Assembly (NCBI GenBank): GCA_018434245.1
Contig: JAHDPQ010000010.1
Location: forward strand, 1-48,983
DNA from: Oscillospiraceae bacterium
Lineage (GTDB): Bacteria; Bacillota; Clostridia; Oscillospirales; Ruminococcaceae
Direction: 5' to 3'
Length of the DNA: 48,983 nucleotides
In this document: positions 7,887 to 17,276 of the stretch, piece after piece
Numbering within the stretch: position 1 is the stretch's first letter
Layout of the letters: every line of letters begins with the position of its first letter
Position numbers and translations under genes: made by a program
Notes under the pieces: generated by a model
Seen by the model: the letters and a program-made list of their open reading frames with translations, nothing else
Told to the model about the DNA's origin: nothing
Databases searched by the model: none

Positions 7887-8291
7887 ATGAATAAAGTCTG
7901 CGAATTGTTGATTGAACGGGGTCAGGATATCCGAAAAGCCATTGGCGATTACGTGCTTGAACAGGGTTGGGAGGCCGCCTATGTCAGCGGGGCGGTAGGG
8001 TCTGTGCAGGATGTTTGCCTGACAGCTCCCAAATGCCGCGAGTTGCCGCCTCAAGTGAACCGTACAGAGGTGGAAGGCCCCGGAGAAATTCTTGCCTTTA
8101 CCGGAGAGGTTATGGTAAAAGACAAGATGGACCCCAATCTTAAGTCTGTTTACAAAGATGATGGACATCCCCTGTTTATTCACATTCATGCCTCGTTGGC
8201 TGTTTCCGGTGCCCATGTGTACGGAGGTGGCCTACAGGAAGGGAAGGCGTTTCGCCTGCTAAAGGTTTACCTGCAGCAGGTGTCCGCATAA
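7887..8291 (+). CDS. PPC/DUF296-domain protein
   Basis: A 134-residue single-domain protein of the PPC (DUF296) family, with the signature HIHASLAVSGAHVYGGGL near residues 92-109; the histidines resemble the metal-binding pair of bacterial members. Family proteins form trimers; plant versions have AT-hook DNA-binding partners, but bacterial stand-alone ones have no settled function. The ATG at 7887 follows TAGGAGG by 7 bases and lies 10 bases after the previous gene. Constant presence in a catabolic operon hints at an enzymatic or ligand-binding role, which is inference. Confidence 0.85.
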   Translation: MNKVCELLIERGQDIRKAIGDYVLEQGWEAAYVSGAVGSVQDVCLTAPKCRELPPQVNRTEVEGPGEILAFTGEVMVKDKMDPNLKSVYKDDGHPLFIHIHASLAVSGAHVYGGGLQEGKAFRLLKVYLQQVSA

Positions 8292-8327
8292 ATAAAAAAG
8301 ACCATGGTAAAAACGAGGAGGATTATA

Positions 8328-9425
8328 ATGAAAAAGCTGCTTGCACTATTGTTGACCCTGACTATGATCGCAGGATTGACGGCCTGCGGTTCATCCAATG
8401 CACCATCTGCTTCTTCTGCCGCTCCCGCACAGTCCGAAGCTGCTTCCGAGCCTCAGGCCGAAAGCGAAACCCCTGCCGATAACGGCGCCGAAGAAATTGC
8501 TCCCCCTGCTTCTCCCTACAAGTACTCTATGGCCAGTGGCTCGGTAGGCGGCAACTTCTACCTCATGGGTGGCGGTATTGCCCAGGTGATCAACCAGCAC
8601 CTGCCCGAGTACTTTATGTTCACCTCCGAGACCACCGGCGGAAGTACCGCCAACCTGAGCATGCTGCAGAGCGGCGACGCCGAGCTGGGTATCAGCATGA
8701 CCGCCTCCCTGGGTGAATCCCAGAAGGGTGAAGTGGAGTGGACTGCCGGAGTCAAGCACGATAAGCTCCGCGGCGCCCTGGCTCTGTACCCCTCCTGGCT
8801 GACCATCTACACTCTGGAAGGCTCCGGCATTGAGACCATGGCTGATCTGGAAGGCAAGATTGTTGGCCTGGGTTCCAAGGGTATGGCCATGGATACCATC
8901 TTCCGCCAGTTCTTCGAGGATCGGGGCATCACCCCCAAGCAGATCCACAACGACGGCCACGCTGCTACCGCCACCGCTCTGGGCAACGGCGTTATCGATG
9001 CGGCTATCCTGTTTTCCTTCCCTCCCTTTGCTGCTATCAGCGAGCTGGAGAGCACCAAGAACCTGAAGTTTATCGCCCTGAACGACGACGAGCAGAAGTA
9101 CCTGACCGACACCTATGACTTCTATAAGGCCGACGCTATGCCCGGCGGCTCCTACAAGGGCGCTCCCGAGGATGTACAGGGTGTTTCCGAGTGGAACATG
9201 CTGGTTTCCAGCGTGGATGTTCCCGAAGAACAGGTATACCTGATGGTTAAGGCTCTTTGCGAAAATCAGGCCGATATGATTGCTGTACACCACAGCGCTG
9301 AGTATATGACTGCCCAGAACACTCTGAACTTCAACATTCCCCTTCATGCAGGCACTGTCCGTTATCTCAAAGAGATTGGGATCGATGTCCCTACTGAGCT
9401 GGTTCCGCCGGAATACGCAGAATAA
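8328..9425 (+). CDS. TAXI-family TRAP transporter solute-binding lipoprotein
   Basis: A 365-residue extracellular receptor. A signal sequence ends in the lipobox LTACG, followed by a Ser/Ala/Glu-rich linker to about residue 62 and a TAXI-type binding domain with ASGSVGGNFYLMGGGIAQVIN, GGSTANLSMLQSGDAELGIS and GLGSKGMAMDTIFRQFFEDRG. TAXI receptors usually bind carboxylates such as glutamate or 2-oxoglutarate. The start is the ATG at 8328 because GAGGAGG lies 7 bases upstream and the lipoprotein signal begins there. It supplies ligand to the fused permease encoded next, and likely imports the substrate or an intermediate of the surrounding pathway. Confidence 0.93.
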   Translation: MKKLLALLLTLTMIAGLTACGSSNAPSASSAAPAQSEAASEPQAESETPADNGAEEIAPPASPYKYSMASGSVGGNFYLMGGGIAQVINQHLPEYFMFTSETTGGSTANLSMLQSGDAELGISMTASLGESQKGEVEWTAGVKHDKLRGALALYPSWLTIYTLEGSGIETMADLEGKIVGLGSKGMAMDTIFRQFFEDRGITPKQIHNDGHAATATALGNGVIDAAILFSFPPFAAISELESTKNLKFIALNDDEQKYLTDTYDFYKADAMPGGSYKGAPEDVQGVSEWNMLVSSVDVPEEQVYLMVKALCENQADMIAVHHSAEYMTAQNTLNFNIPLHAGTVRYLKEIGIDVPTELVPPEYAE

Positions 9426-9440
9426 TTTTCCCCCACATCT

Positions 9441-9468
9441 CCCCTTTCCCCCCATGGGGGGAAAGGGG
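9441..9468 (+). other. Perfect 28-bp palindrome between TRAP receptor and permease genes
   Basis: CCCCTTTCCCCCCA is followed at once by its exact reverse complement, giving a very stable RNA hairpin 15 bases after the receptor stop and 18 before the permease start. There is no U tract, so it is more likely an mRNA-stabilising or partial-termination element that raises receptor over permease expression than a full terminator. Confidence 0.8.
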
Positions 9469-9485
9469 TGAATAGGAGTGAGTCC

Positions 9486-11366
9486 ATGGATTCCAAACGA
9501 TTTTCTTATGAAGTGTTTCGCAAATACTTCATCACCGTGCTCTCTGTGTTTACCGGCCTTTTGCACATTGGTAACTTTACCTTTCTCCCCATGGAGAGCA
9601 TCAAGTTCTTTGCATGGCACCTGATGCTGGGACTTGTCTTTGTATTTCTGTATACACCCACCAGTAAAAAAAATCCCAAAGCCTGGCTTTGGCTGGACTG
9701 GCTGTGCATTCTACTCACCATGGTGGTGGGAATCTACGTTATCTTTAGCTACAACCAGTACGTTGTGATGATGCAGACCAACAGCATGACAAAAATTTTA
9801 TATGTATTTGGTTTGATCACCACCCTGCTGGTGCTGGAAGCCGCTCGCCGGGTGCTGGGACTGGTGCTGCCCCTAATTGCAGTGATCACCATTCTCTATG
9901 CCCTGTACGGCAGCAACCTGCCCGGACTGCTGGGCCACAGAGGCTACAGCTTTGCCCGGGTAGTCACCACCATCTTTAGTGATCAGGGCGTCTACGGCAC
10001 ACCCATTGGAGTTTCCGCTTCCAACGTGTATCTATTCCTGCTGTTTGCAGCGTTTCTGGCGGCTTCCGGCGCTGATGAGATTTTCCAGAACATCGCCATT
10101 GCCCTGACCGGACGCAAGCGGGGCGGCCCCGCCAAAATGGCTGTTGTGGCCAGTGCCCTGTTTGGAAGCATCTCGGGCAGCGCTGTGGCCAACGTGGTCA
10201 GCACCGGCGCCTTTACCATTCCCCTGATGAAGCAGCAGGGCTACAAGAAGCGCTTTGCAGGCGCGGTGGAAGCCGTAGCCTCTACCGGCGGGCAGATTAT
10301 GCCTCCCATCATGGGGGCGGCAGCCTTTGTGCTGTCCGACATTTCTGGTACTCCCTACGCCACCGTCTGCCTTGCGGCACTGCTTCCGGCGATGATGTAC
10401 TATCTCACCCTGTTTAAGATGGTGGACCTGGAATCGGTGAAGTACAATCTTCAGGGTGTGCCGGAGGATCAGCTTCCCAACCTGAAGGAATCTCTGCGCA
10501 GTGCCTTTAAGCTGTTTATTCCCCTAGCTATTCTGCTATTCCTCCTGCTGGTGGTTCAGACTACCCCCATGCTGGCCGCTATCTGGTCCATGCTGGCCAT
10601 TGTCATCTGTGGTATACTGGACAAACAGGACCGCCTGACTCTGGACGGTATTCTGAATGGCTTTGTGGAGGGCAGCAAGGGCTTGACACAGGTGGTTTCT
10701 GCCTGTGCCTGTGCCGGAATTGTCACCGGTATGTTTGCCCTGACCGGCCTGGGCCTTAAGTTCTCCGACTTTGTGGTGAGATTGGGCGGTTCCTCTATTT
10801 TGCTCAGCCTGCTGCTTTCCATGGTGGTGTGCGTCATTTTGGGTATGGGACTTCCCACCACGGCATCTTACATCATCTGCGCCACCGCCATTGCGCCTGC
10901 GCTGATTAAAATTGGTGTACCCACTCTGGCGGCTCACCTGTTCTTGCTCTACTTTGCCTGTATCTCTGCCATTACCCCTCCTGTGGCGGTGGCGTCCTAC
11001 GCTGCCTCCAGTATCGCGGAGGAAAACGCTCTCAAGGTGGGAACCACCGCTGTCAAACTGGGAATCGCGGGCTTTGTGCTGCCTTTTACCTTTGCACTCA
11101 ACCCCGATTATCTCCACTTTGGACTGGATCTGACCACACTGTGCACCTGGATTTCTGCCGTTACCGTTTGCTATGCGGTGGCCATTGCTATTCAGGGTTA
11201 TGTGGAACAAAAGATCACGGTGGTGGAACGGCTGCTGTATCTGGTGGTTGTTGCTACAGCCATCCAATCCGATTTCCTCCTTTCCGTCTTTGGCTGGACC
11301 TTGTTTGCCGGACTGTACTTCTTCCGGGTTCGTCAGGCCAAACGCGCTACGGTACAAGGCGCATAA
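9486..11366 (+). CDS. TRAP transporter fused permease, 4TM/12TM (TAXI-associated)
   Basis: A 626-residue polytopic membrane protein made of an N-terminal DctQ-like four-helix part (about residues 1-140) fused to a DctM-like part with the hallmark segments AKMAVVASALFGSISGSAVANV and MGLPTTASYIICAT. The fused form is typical of TAXI systems. It imports the ligand captured by the upstream receptor using an ion gradient. The ATG at 9486, 6 bases after TAGGAGTG, is preferred to an upstream GTG that lies in the hairpin. It ends the rightward operon; a strong inverted repeat follows. Confidence 0.93.
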   Translation: MDSKRFSYEVFRKYFITVLSVFTGLLHIGNFTFLPMESIKFFAWHLMLGLVFVFLYTPTSKKNPKAWLWLDWLCILLTMVVGIYVIFSYNQYVVMMQTNSMTKILYVFGLITTLLVLEAARRVLGLVLPLIAVITILYALYGSNLPGLLGHRGYSFARVVTTIFSDQGVYGTPIGVSASNVYLFLLFAAFLAASGADEIFQNIAIALTGRKRGGPAKMAVVASALFGSISGSAVANVVSTGAFTIPLMKQQGYKKRFAGAVEAVASTGGQIMPPIMGAAAFVLSDISGTPYATVCLAALLPAMMYYLTLFKMVDLESVKYNLQGVPEDQLPNLKESLRSAFKLFIPLAILLFLLLVVQTTPMLAAIWSMLAIVICGILDKQDRLTLDGILNGFVEGSKGLTQVVSACACAGIVTGMFALTGLGLKFSDFVVRLGGSSILLSLLLSMVVCVILGMGLPTTASYIICATAIAPALIKIGVPTLAAHLFLLYFACISAITPPVAVASYAASSIAEENALKVGTTAVKLGIAGFVLPFTFALNPDYLHFGLDLTTLCTWISAVTVCYAVAIAIQGYVEQKITVVERLLYLVVVATAIQSDFLLSVFGWTLFAGLYFFRVRQAKRATVQGA

Positions 11367-11397
11367 CTTTTTCTGCTTACCTTGCTTACAGTACTAT

Positions 11398-11448
11398 ATA
11401 AGAAACGGCGTTACAGGCTCCTAGGAAACCTGTAACGCCGTTTCTTAT
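11398..11448. terminator. Perfect 20-bp inverted repeat, probable bidirectional terminator
   Basis: The arms at 11398-11417 and 11429-11448 match over all 20 bases around an 11-base loop. The arms end in AAGAAA/TTTCTT, giving a short U-rich tail on either strand. It follows the TRAP operon and could also stop read-through from the leftward Dpp operon. Confidence 0.75.
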
Positions 11449-11552
11449 TGTGTGCTTCCGATTCCCCTCTGACATGGGAGCTAACGTTCTGTATAGCACC
11501 AAAGGGCGCGGAGAGGCAGGGACACTTGTATTGCTAACCCATGATGTCAATC

Positions 11553-11586
11553 AAAAATCCCCCGGGTACCTAAATACCGGGGGATT
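11553..11586 (-). terminator. Intrinsic terminator of the dpp-type operon
   Basis: Read leftward, a 10-bp stem (AATCCCCCGG with its complement, loop of 11 bases) is followed by TTTTTGATT. It begins 8 bases after the DppF stop codon. Confidence 0.85.
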
Positions 11587-11593
11587 CTTGATA

Positions 11594-12550
11594 CTACGCT
11601 CTTTTACAACCGCAAGAGCAAAAGTGCCCGGGGGCGACTTCGATCATTTCACCGCTCTGTTCAAAGCACTGGGGAATGGCCTGTTCACAGCGGGGCGCAA
11701 ATCGGCAGCCCGGCTTGGGATTGATGGGAGAGGCCACCTCACCCTTGAGCAGCTCGATGGTCTTGTCCCGCATCTTGAGGTCGGGGACAGGGATGGCGGA
11801 AAGCAGTCCCTTGGTGTAGGGGTGGGTGGGATTCTTAAACAGCTCCCGGGAGGGAGCCCGCTCCACACATCTGCCCAGATACATCACCATGATCTCGTCC
11901 GAAATGTGCTTGACCACGCTTAGGTCGTGGGTGATGAACATGTAGGTTAACCCCATATCCCGCTGCAGGTCCATCAAAAGGTTGAGAATCTGGGCCTGAA
12001 TGGAGACGTCCAGAGCGGAAACAGGCTCGTCGCATACGATGAACTCGGGGTTGACCGCAAGAGCCCGGGCCACACCGATTCGCTGGCGGCGGCCGCCATC
12101 CAGCTCGTGAGGATAGGCAGTGGCCAGCCGCTTGGCAAGGCCTACGGTATCCATCAGCTGCTCTACTCGGGCAAAGATTTCGCGGCGGCTACCAAAGGTC
12201 TTGTTGACAATCATAGGCTCGGCGATGATCTCGGCCACCGAAAGGCGGGGGTTGATGGAGGAGTAGGGGTCCTGAAAGATGATCTGAAGCTTCTGGCGCA
12301 TTTGACGCATCTGCTTTTTATCGTAGGCCAGCAGGTCCTCGCCGTGAAAGAACACCTGACCCTCGGTGGGTTCCAGTAGCCGCAGTACCGAGCGTCCCAG
12401 AGTGGACTTGCCGCAGCCGGACTCTCCCACTACGCCCAGAGTTTTGCCCCGGGGGATTTCCAGATCGACGCCATCCACGGCGTGGAGGAAACCACCGGGA
12501 ACCTTAAAGTATTTTTTCAGTCCCACTGTTTTGAGAAGGGGCTGGCTCAT
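11594..12550 (-). CDS. dppF: Peptide ABC transporter ATP-binding protein, DppF/OppF type
   Basis: A 318-residue ATPase: Walker [11 protein letters not shown]-loop [11 protein letters not shown], signature [15 protein letters not shown] (the variant usual in Firmicutes DppF), Walker [13 protein letters not shown], and the oligopeptide C-terminal region with CRFAPRC and a further cysteine cluster CSCGC that resembles the iron-sulfur site reported in DppD/DppF. It energises import with DppD. The start overlaps the dppD stop by 4 bases (ATGA). It is the last gene of a leftward five-gene operon. Confidence 0.93.
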   Translation of the reverse strand: MSQPLLKTVGLKKYFKVPGGFLHAVDGVDLEIPRGKTLGVVGESGCGKSTLGRSVLRLLEPTEGQVFFHGEDLLAYDKKQMRQMRQKLQIIFQDPYSSINPRLSVAEIIAEPMIVNKTFGSRREIFARVEQLMDTVGLAKRLATAYPHELDGGRRQRIGVARALAVNPEFIVCDEPVSALDVSIQAQILNLLMDLQRDMGLTYMFITHDLSVVKHISDEIMVMYLGRCVERAPSRELFKNPTHPYTKGLLSAIPVPDLKMRDKTIELLKGEVASPINPKPGCRFAPRCEQAIPQCFEQSGEMIEVAPGHFCSCGCKRA

Positions 12551-13536
12551 GCTTCCTCAACCTCCTTGCCGCTGTAGAGATGACAAGCGATGCGATGGGT
12601 TCCGTTTTGATAGGTGGTGGGTTTCTGCTTGGTGCAGATGTCCATGCACTTGGGGCAGCGGGGGGAAAACTTGCAGCCACTGGGCAGATCGGTGGGGTCG
12701 GGCATCAGGCCGTCGATTGGCTGCAGACGGTCGGTTTCCACCTCCAGATTGGGGATGGAGCCAAAGAGTCCGTCGGTGTAGGGGTGATGCTTATCGGCGG
12801 TGAAGAGATCGAACACGCTGCCGTACTCCACAAATTCCCCGGCGTACATCACCGCCACATGGTCGCAGGTTTGGGCCACAATACCCAAATCGTGGGTGAT
12901 GAGGATCATGGCGGTGTTGAGCTTGTGCTTGAGATCGTTCATCATGGCCAGCACCTGCGCCTGAATGGTGACATCCAAAGCAGTGGTGGGCTCGTCGGCA
13001 ATCAGAAGCTCCGGCTCACAGGCCAGAGCGATGGCGATGACCACCCGCTGCTTCATCCCGCCGGAAAACTGGTGGGGGTAATCTCTCTTCCGACTGCGGG
13101 GAATACCCACCAGCTCCAGAGTCTCGTCCACTCTTGCCTCCATCTGTTCCCGGGTCATGCCGGTATCGTTGTGGAAGGCTAGCGCTTCGAAGATCTGATC
13201 GCCCACCGTCAGGATGGGGTTGAGGCTGGTCATGGGGTCCTGAAAAATCATAGAAATTTGCTCGCCCCGGGTGCTGCGCATTTCCGCTTCCGGCTTTAGC
13301 AGCAGATTCTCCCCCCGGAACAGGATTTCTCCCTTGGGAATCCGGGCGGTTTTCTCCGGCAGCAGCCGCAGGATGGAAAGGGCGGCGGTGGTTTTGCCCG
13401 CTCCCGTCTCTCCCACAATGCCCAGAGTTTCGCCCTTGTCCAGTGCGAAGGAAATGCCGTTGACGGCATACACCGTTTCCAGATCGGTTTTGTATTGGAT
13501 TTCAAGATTTTTGACTTGCAAAAGTTTTTCGCTCAT
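12547..13536 (-). CDS. dppD: Peptide ABC transporter ATP-binding protein, DppD/OppD type
   Basis: A 329-residue ATPase: Walker [20 protein letters not shown], signature [15 protein letters not shown], Walker [13 protein letters not shown], and C-terminal oligopeptide-transporter region with [20 protein letters not shown] precedes the ATG by 7 bases. It pairs with DppF to drive the DppBC channel. Spacing to dppC is 12 bases. Confidence 0.93.
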   Translation of the reverse strand: MSEKLLQVKNLEIQYKTDLETVYAVNGISFALDKGETLGIVGETGAGKTTAALSILRLLPEKTARIPKGEILFRGENLLLKPEAEMRSTRGEQISMIFQDPMTSLNPILTVGDQIFEALAFHNDTGMTREQMEARVDETLELVGIPRSRKRDYPHQFSGGMKQRVVIAIALACEPELLIADEPTTALDVTIQAQVLAMMNDLKHKLNTAMILITHDLGIVAQTCDHVAVMYAGEFVEYGSVFDLFTADKHHPYTDGLFGSIPNLEVETDRLQPIDGLMPDPTDLPSGCKFSPRCPKCMDICTKQKPTTYQNGTHRIACHLYSGKEVEEA

Positions 13537-13548
13537 ACAGGCTCCCTC

Positions 13549-14394
13549 CTAGCTCTTCAGGCGCGGGTCGAGGGCGTCGCGCAGGCCGTCACCCACAAGG
13601 TTGAGGGACAACACCGAAAGCACAATGGCCGCCCCGGGGAAAATCATCAGATAGGGGGCCCGGCGCATGAACTCCCTCGCCTCCGACAGCATGGTGCCCC
13701 ACTCCGGTGCGGGAGGCTGCACTCCCAGCCCGAGGAACGAAAGGCTGGCCGCCAGAAGGATCATCTTGGAAATAGACATGGTGGCCTGAATGACAATGGG
13801 CCCCATGGCGTTTTTAAGGATATGGCGGTGAATGATCCGCCAGTCCCGGGTGCCGCAGGCCTTGGCGGCCTCGATGTAGTCGTTTTCCACAATGGAAAGA
13901 ACCACCGCCCGGATGATCCGGGCAAACACCGGGATATTGGAAATGGTAATGGCGATGAGCAGGTTTCCGATACCGGAGCCCAGAGCCGCTACAATGGAAA
14001 GGGCCAGCAGCATGTTGGGAATACACATGATGGTGTCCAGCACACGCATGATAAAGTCATCCAGCCGCCCGCCATAGTATCCGGCACAAGCCCCTAGAAC
14101 GCCACCGCCGACAGCGGAGATCAGGGTGGTGACCAGCCCCAGGGTCAGGGAGGTGCGGGCTCCGTGGATCACCCGGGTAAAGACATCCCGGCCGTTTCCG
14201 TCGGTGCCGAAAAGATGGGTGGAACTGGGGGGCAACAGCCGCTCCTTGGAGTTCTGCTTAATGCCATATTCGTAGGGAGAGATAAAGTCTGCGAACACAG
14301 CCGTCAGAATGATAAGGGTAATGATGACAAGGCCGATCATGGCAGCCTTGTTCTTTTTCATCCGACGAAAAATCTCTTTAAAATTTTGCTTCAT
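13549..14394 (-). CDS. dppC: Peptide ABC transporter permease, DppC type
   Basis: A 281-residue permease with an N-terminal cytoplasmic stretch, a first membrane helix (MIGLVIITLIILTAVFADF), the FGTDGNGRDVFTRVIHGAR motif found in DppC/OppC proteins, and the EAA loop YIEAAKACGTRDWRIIHRHI that contacts the ATPase. AAGGAGG lies 9 bases before the ATG. It starts 6 bases after the dppB stop. Confidence 0.93.
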   Translation of the reverse strand: MKQNFKEIFRRMKKNKAAMIGLVIITLIILTAVFADFISPYEYGIKQNSKERLLPPSSTHLFGTDGNGRDVFTRVIHGARTSLTLGLVTTLISAVGGGVLGACAGYYGGRLDDFIMRVLDTIMCIPNMLLALSIVAALGSGIGNLLIAITISNIPVFARIIRAVVLSIVENDYIEAAKACGTRDWRIIHRHILKNAMGPIVIQATMSISKMILLAASLSFLGLGVQPPAPEWGTMLSEAREFMRRAPYLMIFPGAAIVLSVLSLNLVGDGLRDALDPRLKS

Positions 14395-14400
14395 TGAGCC

Positions 14401-15336
14401 CTACCTCCTTGCGTATTTGGCCTTGATCCGGGGATCAACAAAGGCGTACAGCAGGTCCACGGCCAGAATGACCAAACAGAAGAAGAAGGCCAGCAGCATG
14501 ACCGAGGCCATAACCACAGGGGTATCCTTCATGCGGATCGCGTTGACAATGTGGGAACCTAGTCCCGGAATGGCAAAGACGGTTTCGATGACGACGGCGC
14601 CGCCCAACAATTGCCCGAACACGTTGCCCAGCTGAGTAATGACGGGCAGCAGTGCGTTGCGGAAGGCGTGCTTCCAGATGATCACCCATTCGGTGACGCC
14701 CTTAGCCTTGGCGGTGCGGATGTAGTCCTGACGCACCGTTTCCAGCATGGTGGAGCGGGTCAGGCGCAAGATGCCCGCCGAATAGGGAATGGCAATGGAC
14801 AAGGTGGGCAGGATGTAGTGCTTAACGGTATCCAGTCCGTTGGAGGGCAGCAGTCCCAATTGCAACGCAAAGAGGAGGATCAGCATCATGCCGAACCAGA
14901 AGCCGGGTACCGAGGCAAAAAACAAAGCCAAAATAGTGGAGATGGTATCAAAGGGGGAGTACTGCTTGATGGCGGAAAACACCCCAATGGATATTCCGAT
15001 GATGGAGCTGAAGATCACGCCCAGAACGGCCAGACGCAGTGTGTAAGGAAAACGGGTAAAGATTTCGTCAAACACCGGACGCTGGCTGTTGTAGGAAAGA
15101 CCAAAATCCAACTTTGTTACTACATTCACAACAAAGGTTCCAAAACGAATCAAAAAGGGCTGGTCCACTCCCAGCTGGGTGTTGAGCATATCCAGCTGTT
15201 CCTGAGTGGCGTTTTCCCCCAGAATAGCCCGGGCGGGATCCCCCGGCGCCAGACTCATAACCGAGAAAACGATGAAGGCGACGCCAAGAAGCACCGGAAT
15301 CATCAGCAGTAAGCGTTTCAACACATATCTTATCAT
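14401..15336 (-). CDS. dppB: Peptide ABC transporter permease, DppB type
   Basis: A 311-residue permease beginning MIRYVLKRLLLMIPVLLGV, the standard DppB N-terminus, with LAPGDPARAILG, an EAA loop YIRTAKAKGVTEWVIIWKH and EPIF-like ETVFAIPGLG. The ATG at 15336 is chosen because GGGGGAA precedes it and upstream codons are not family-like. A terminator-like hairpin separates it from the solute-binding protein gene, which likely lowers its expression relative to dppA. Confidence 0.93.
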   Translation of the reverse strand: MIRYVLKRLLLMIPVLLGVAFIVFSVMSLAPGDPARAILGENATQEQLDMLNTQLGVDQPFLIRFGTFVVNVVTKLDFGLSYNSQRPVFDEIFTRFPYTLRLAVLGVIFSSIIGISIGVFSAIKQYSPFDTISTILALFFASVPGFWFGMMLILLFALQLGLLPSNGLDTVKHYILPTLSIAIPYSAGILRLTRSTMLETVRQDYIRTAKAKGVTEWVIIWKHAFRNALLPVITQLGNVFGQLLGGAVVIETVFAIPGLGSHIVNAIRMKDTPVVMASVMLLAFFFCLVILAVDLLYAFVDPRIKAKYARR

Positions 15337-15397
15337 ATCGTTTCCCCCAACAGATTCTCTTACGGGAATTACCGTTAAGAGGCCCATGCTCTTTTTC

Positions 15398-15433
15398 GGA
15401 AAAAGGCACAGAGGAGAACCCTTTCTCCTCTGT
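15398..15433 (-). terminator. Terminator-like hairpin between dppA and dppB
   Basis: Read leftward, an 11-bp perfect stem (ACAGAGGAGAA, loop AGGG, complement) is followed by GCCTTTTTCC. It lies 25 bases after the dppA stop and 62 bases before dppB, so it is probably a leaky terminator or an mRNA 3'-end stabiliser that favours binding-protein synthesis. Confidence 0.75.
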
Positions 15434-15457
15434 ACCCTTGGTGAGACCGAGGTTTCT

Positions 15458-17038
15458 TTAGTTCCAGGAGACATCAAACATAAAGATGCCGTGGGTGTAG
15501 CTCTTGGCCACGTTCAGATCCTTGTTGTAGGCGCGAATGATGTGAGGATTGGAAAGAGCTGCATAAGGAGCATCCTCCTGAACGATTTCGATCAGCTCGC
15601 CGTAGTACTCTCTGCGCTTTTCTACATCCAGCTCGCCGCGGCCCAGCTCCAGCAGCTCGTCCACCCGGGTGTTGGAATACCGGGGAGCGTTGTGCAGGTC
15701 GATGCGGGCAGAGTTGTAGAAGCGGTTAATCATATCCATATCGTTGTAGATCATGTTAAAGTTGCTGACGGACAGGATGGTGGAGCTGGTGTAAACCTGA
15801 GAGGTAAAAGTGTTGGTTTCCAGAACGTCCAGATTGGCTTTGATGTAAATGGCAGACAGGCACTCCTGTACCACTTCGGCCAGCTTCTGGTTGGCGGTGT
15901 TGGTCAGCATAGTCACTTCGATGGGATTGCTCTCGCTGTAACCAGCTGCCTCCATCAGGGACAGAGCCTTGTCCAGATCGTAGCTGTAACGGGTCTTGGG
16001 CTCCACAAAGCCGGGCATGGTATCCAGGGGCAGATAGTCTTTGATGTCGCTGCGGCCTTCGTCCACAATATCCTGAATCATTTCCCGGTCCATGGCGTAG
16101 TTGACAGCCTGACGAACCTTAACATCGTTGAAGGGAGCGGCCTGAGTGTTCATGGCTACGTAAAGAACGTTGATGGAGGGCTCGCTGAGGAGCACCAGCT
16201 TTTCGTTCTGCTCCAGAGTGGCGGCGGTGGCGGCGTTGGTGGCCCAGATCATATCAATGTCACCGGACTCCAGAGCCACACCGGCGGTAAAGTTGTCGGG
16301 CATGATGCGGTAGACCAGCTTTTTGATAGCGGGAGCACCGTGCCAGTACTCATCAAAGGCTTCAAATTCAATCTTGGAGCCCTGCTCGTTGCTGACAAAC
16401 TTGTAGGCGCCGGTTCCAATGGGATGGTCGCCGTAGTTTTCCACTTCTTCCACAGCCTTCTGGTTGTAGATGGGGAACTTCTCGCCGCAAAACTCGATCA
16501 GGAAGGTGGAAGAAATTTCGTTGCAAACCACCTTGACGGTGTAGTCGTCCAGGGCTTCGATGGTGGCGATGTTGGCGCAGATAGCGGACATTTTGGGGGA
16601 TTCCCGGCCACGCTCTACGGTGAAGACCACGTCGGAAGCCTTCAGCTCTTCGCCGTTGTGGAACTTAACGCCTTCCCGCAGGTAGAAGGTGTACTCCAGG
16701 CCATTGTCGGAAACTTCCCACTTTTCGGCCAGCCAGGGGTTGGGGGTTCCGTCGTTCTCGAACTGCAGCAAGCTGTCGTAAACGTTGATGCCCAGCTGGG
16801 TCATCAGCATGCCGCTGCCGTACATCAGGTCAAAGGTTTTTATATCTTGGTTGATGGCAATGATCAGGTCATCTCTCCCCGAAGAGACGGAAGGAGCAGG
16901 TGTGTTATCCCCTGCGGGTGCGGCGCTCTCGGAACCGGCAGGAGCAGCGGTGGAGCCTCCAGCTTCGCTGTTGCCTGCACAGGCGGAAAAGACACTCAGC
17001 ATCAAGGCTAAGATCAAGAGCAGAGATAGCTTTTTCAT
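15458..17038 (-). CDS. dppA: Peptide ABC transporter solute-binding lipoprotein (family 5)
   Basis: A 526-residue family-5 extracellular solute-binding protein. The signal ends in the lipobox VFSACA, followed by a Gly/Ala/Ser/Pro linker to about residue 52. Typical motifs include PWLAEKWEVSDNGLEYTFYL, LREGVKFHNGE and VRQAVNYAMDREMI. It delivers di/oligopeptides or related ligands to DppBCDF. The first gene of the leftward operon, it has a 100-base leader from the promoter at 17146-17174. Divergence from an amidohydrolase suggests the imported ligand is an amide or peptide split by that enzyme. Confidence 0.93.
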   Translation of the reverse strand: MKKLSLLLILALMLSVFSACAGNSEAGGSTAAPAGSESAAPAGDNTPAPSVSSGRDDLIIAINQDIKTFDLMYGSGMLMTQLGINVYDSLLQFENDGTPNPWLAEKWEVSDNGLEYTFYLREGVKFHNGEELKASDVVFTVERGRESPKMSAICANIATIEALDDYTVKVVCNEISSTFLIEFCGEKFPIYNQKAVEEVENYGDHPIGTGAYKFVSNEQGSKIEFEAFDEYWHGAPAIKKLVYRIMPDNFTAGVALESGDIDMIWATNAATAATLEQNEKLVLLSEPSINVLYVAMNTQAAPFNDVKVRQAVNYAMDREMIQDIVDEGRSDIKDYLPLDTMPGFVEPKTRYSYDLDKALSLMEAAGYSESNPIEVTMLTNTANQKLAEVVQECLSAIYIKANLDVLETNTFTSQVYTSSTILSVSNFNMIYNDMDMINRFYNSARIDLHNAPRYSNTRVDELLELGRGELDVEKRREYYGELIEIVQEDAPYAALSNPHIIRAYNKDLNVAKSYTHGIFMFDVSWN

Positions 17039-17145
17039 AGTTGTTTCCTTTCTTTATGTGAGATTGTTTCTGTATGGCCAGGGATGCAATCATCCCGAAG
17101 CGCTTTGGTTAGGTCCTGTTGGAGCAGGGGCAAAGAGAATTAAAT

Positions 17146-17174
17146 ATTGTAGATTGTATACAATAATATCACAA
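17146..17174 (-). promoter_or_regulatory. dppA promoter with embedded palindromic operator
   Basis: Read leftward: TTGTGA (-35, 17169-17174), 17-base spacer, TACAAT (-10, 17146-17151). The perfect 12-bp palindrome ATTGTATACAAT at 17153-17164 fills most of the spacer, where a bound protein would block RNA polymerase. Confidence 0.65.
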
Positions 17175-17276
17175 TTGCCAACGCGATACAAGCCCTATTT
17201 TTCCCAATAAATTTATGAATTGTATTGCAAAATATACCGCTATTTTGATGGATTTCACGAACTGGGCGTAGAATGA

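Noticed and set aside
15206-17011. Long rightward open frame (601 codons) antisense to dppA and dppB
   Set aside because: The opposite strand encodes an obvious binding protein and permease; the antisense frame has no RBS, domain or membrane logic and reflects GC-rich codon bias. Similar antisense frames at 6713-7888, 8391-9620 and 18002-19030 were dropped for the same reason.
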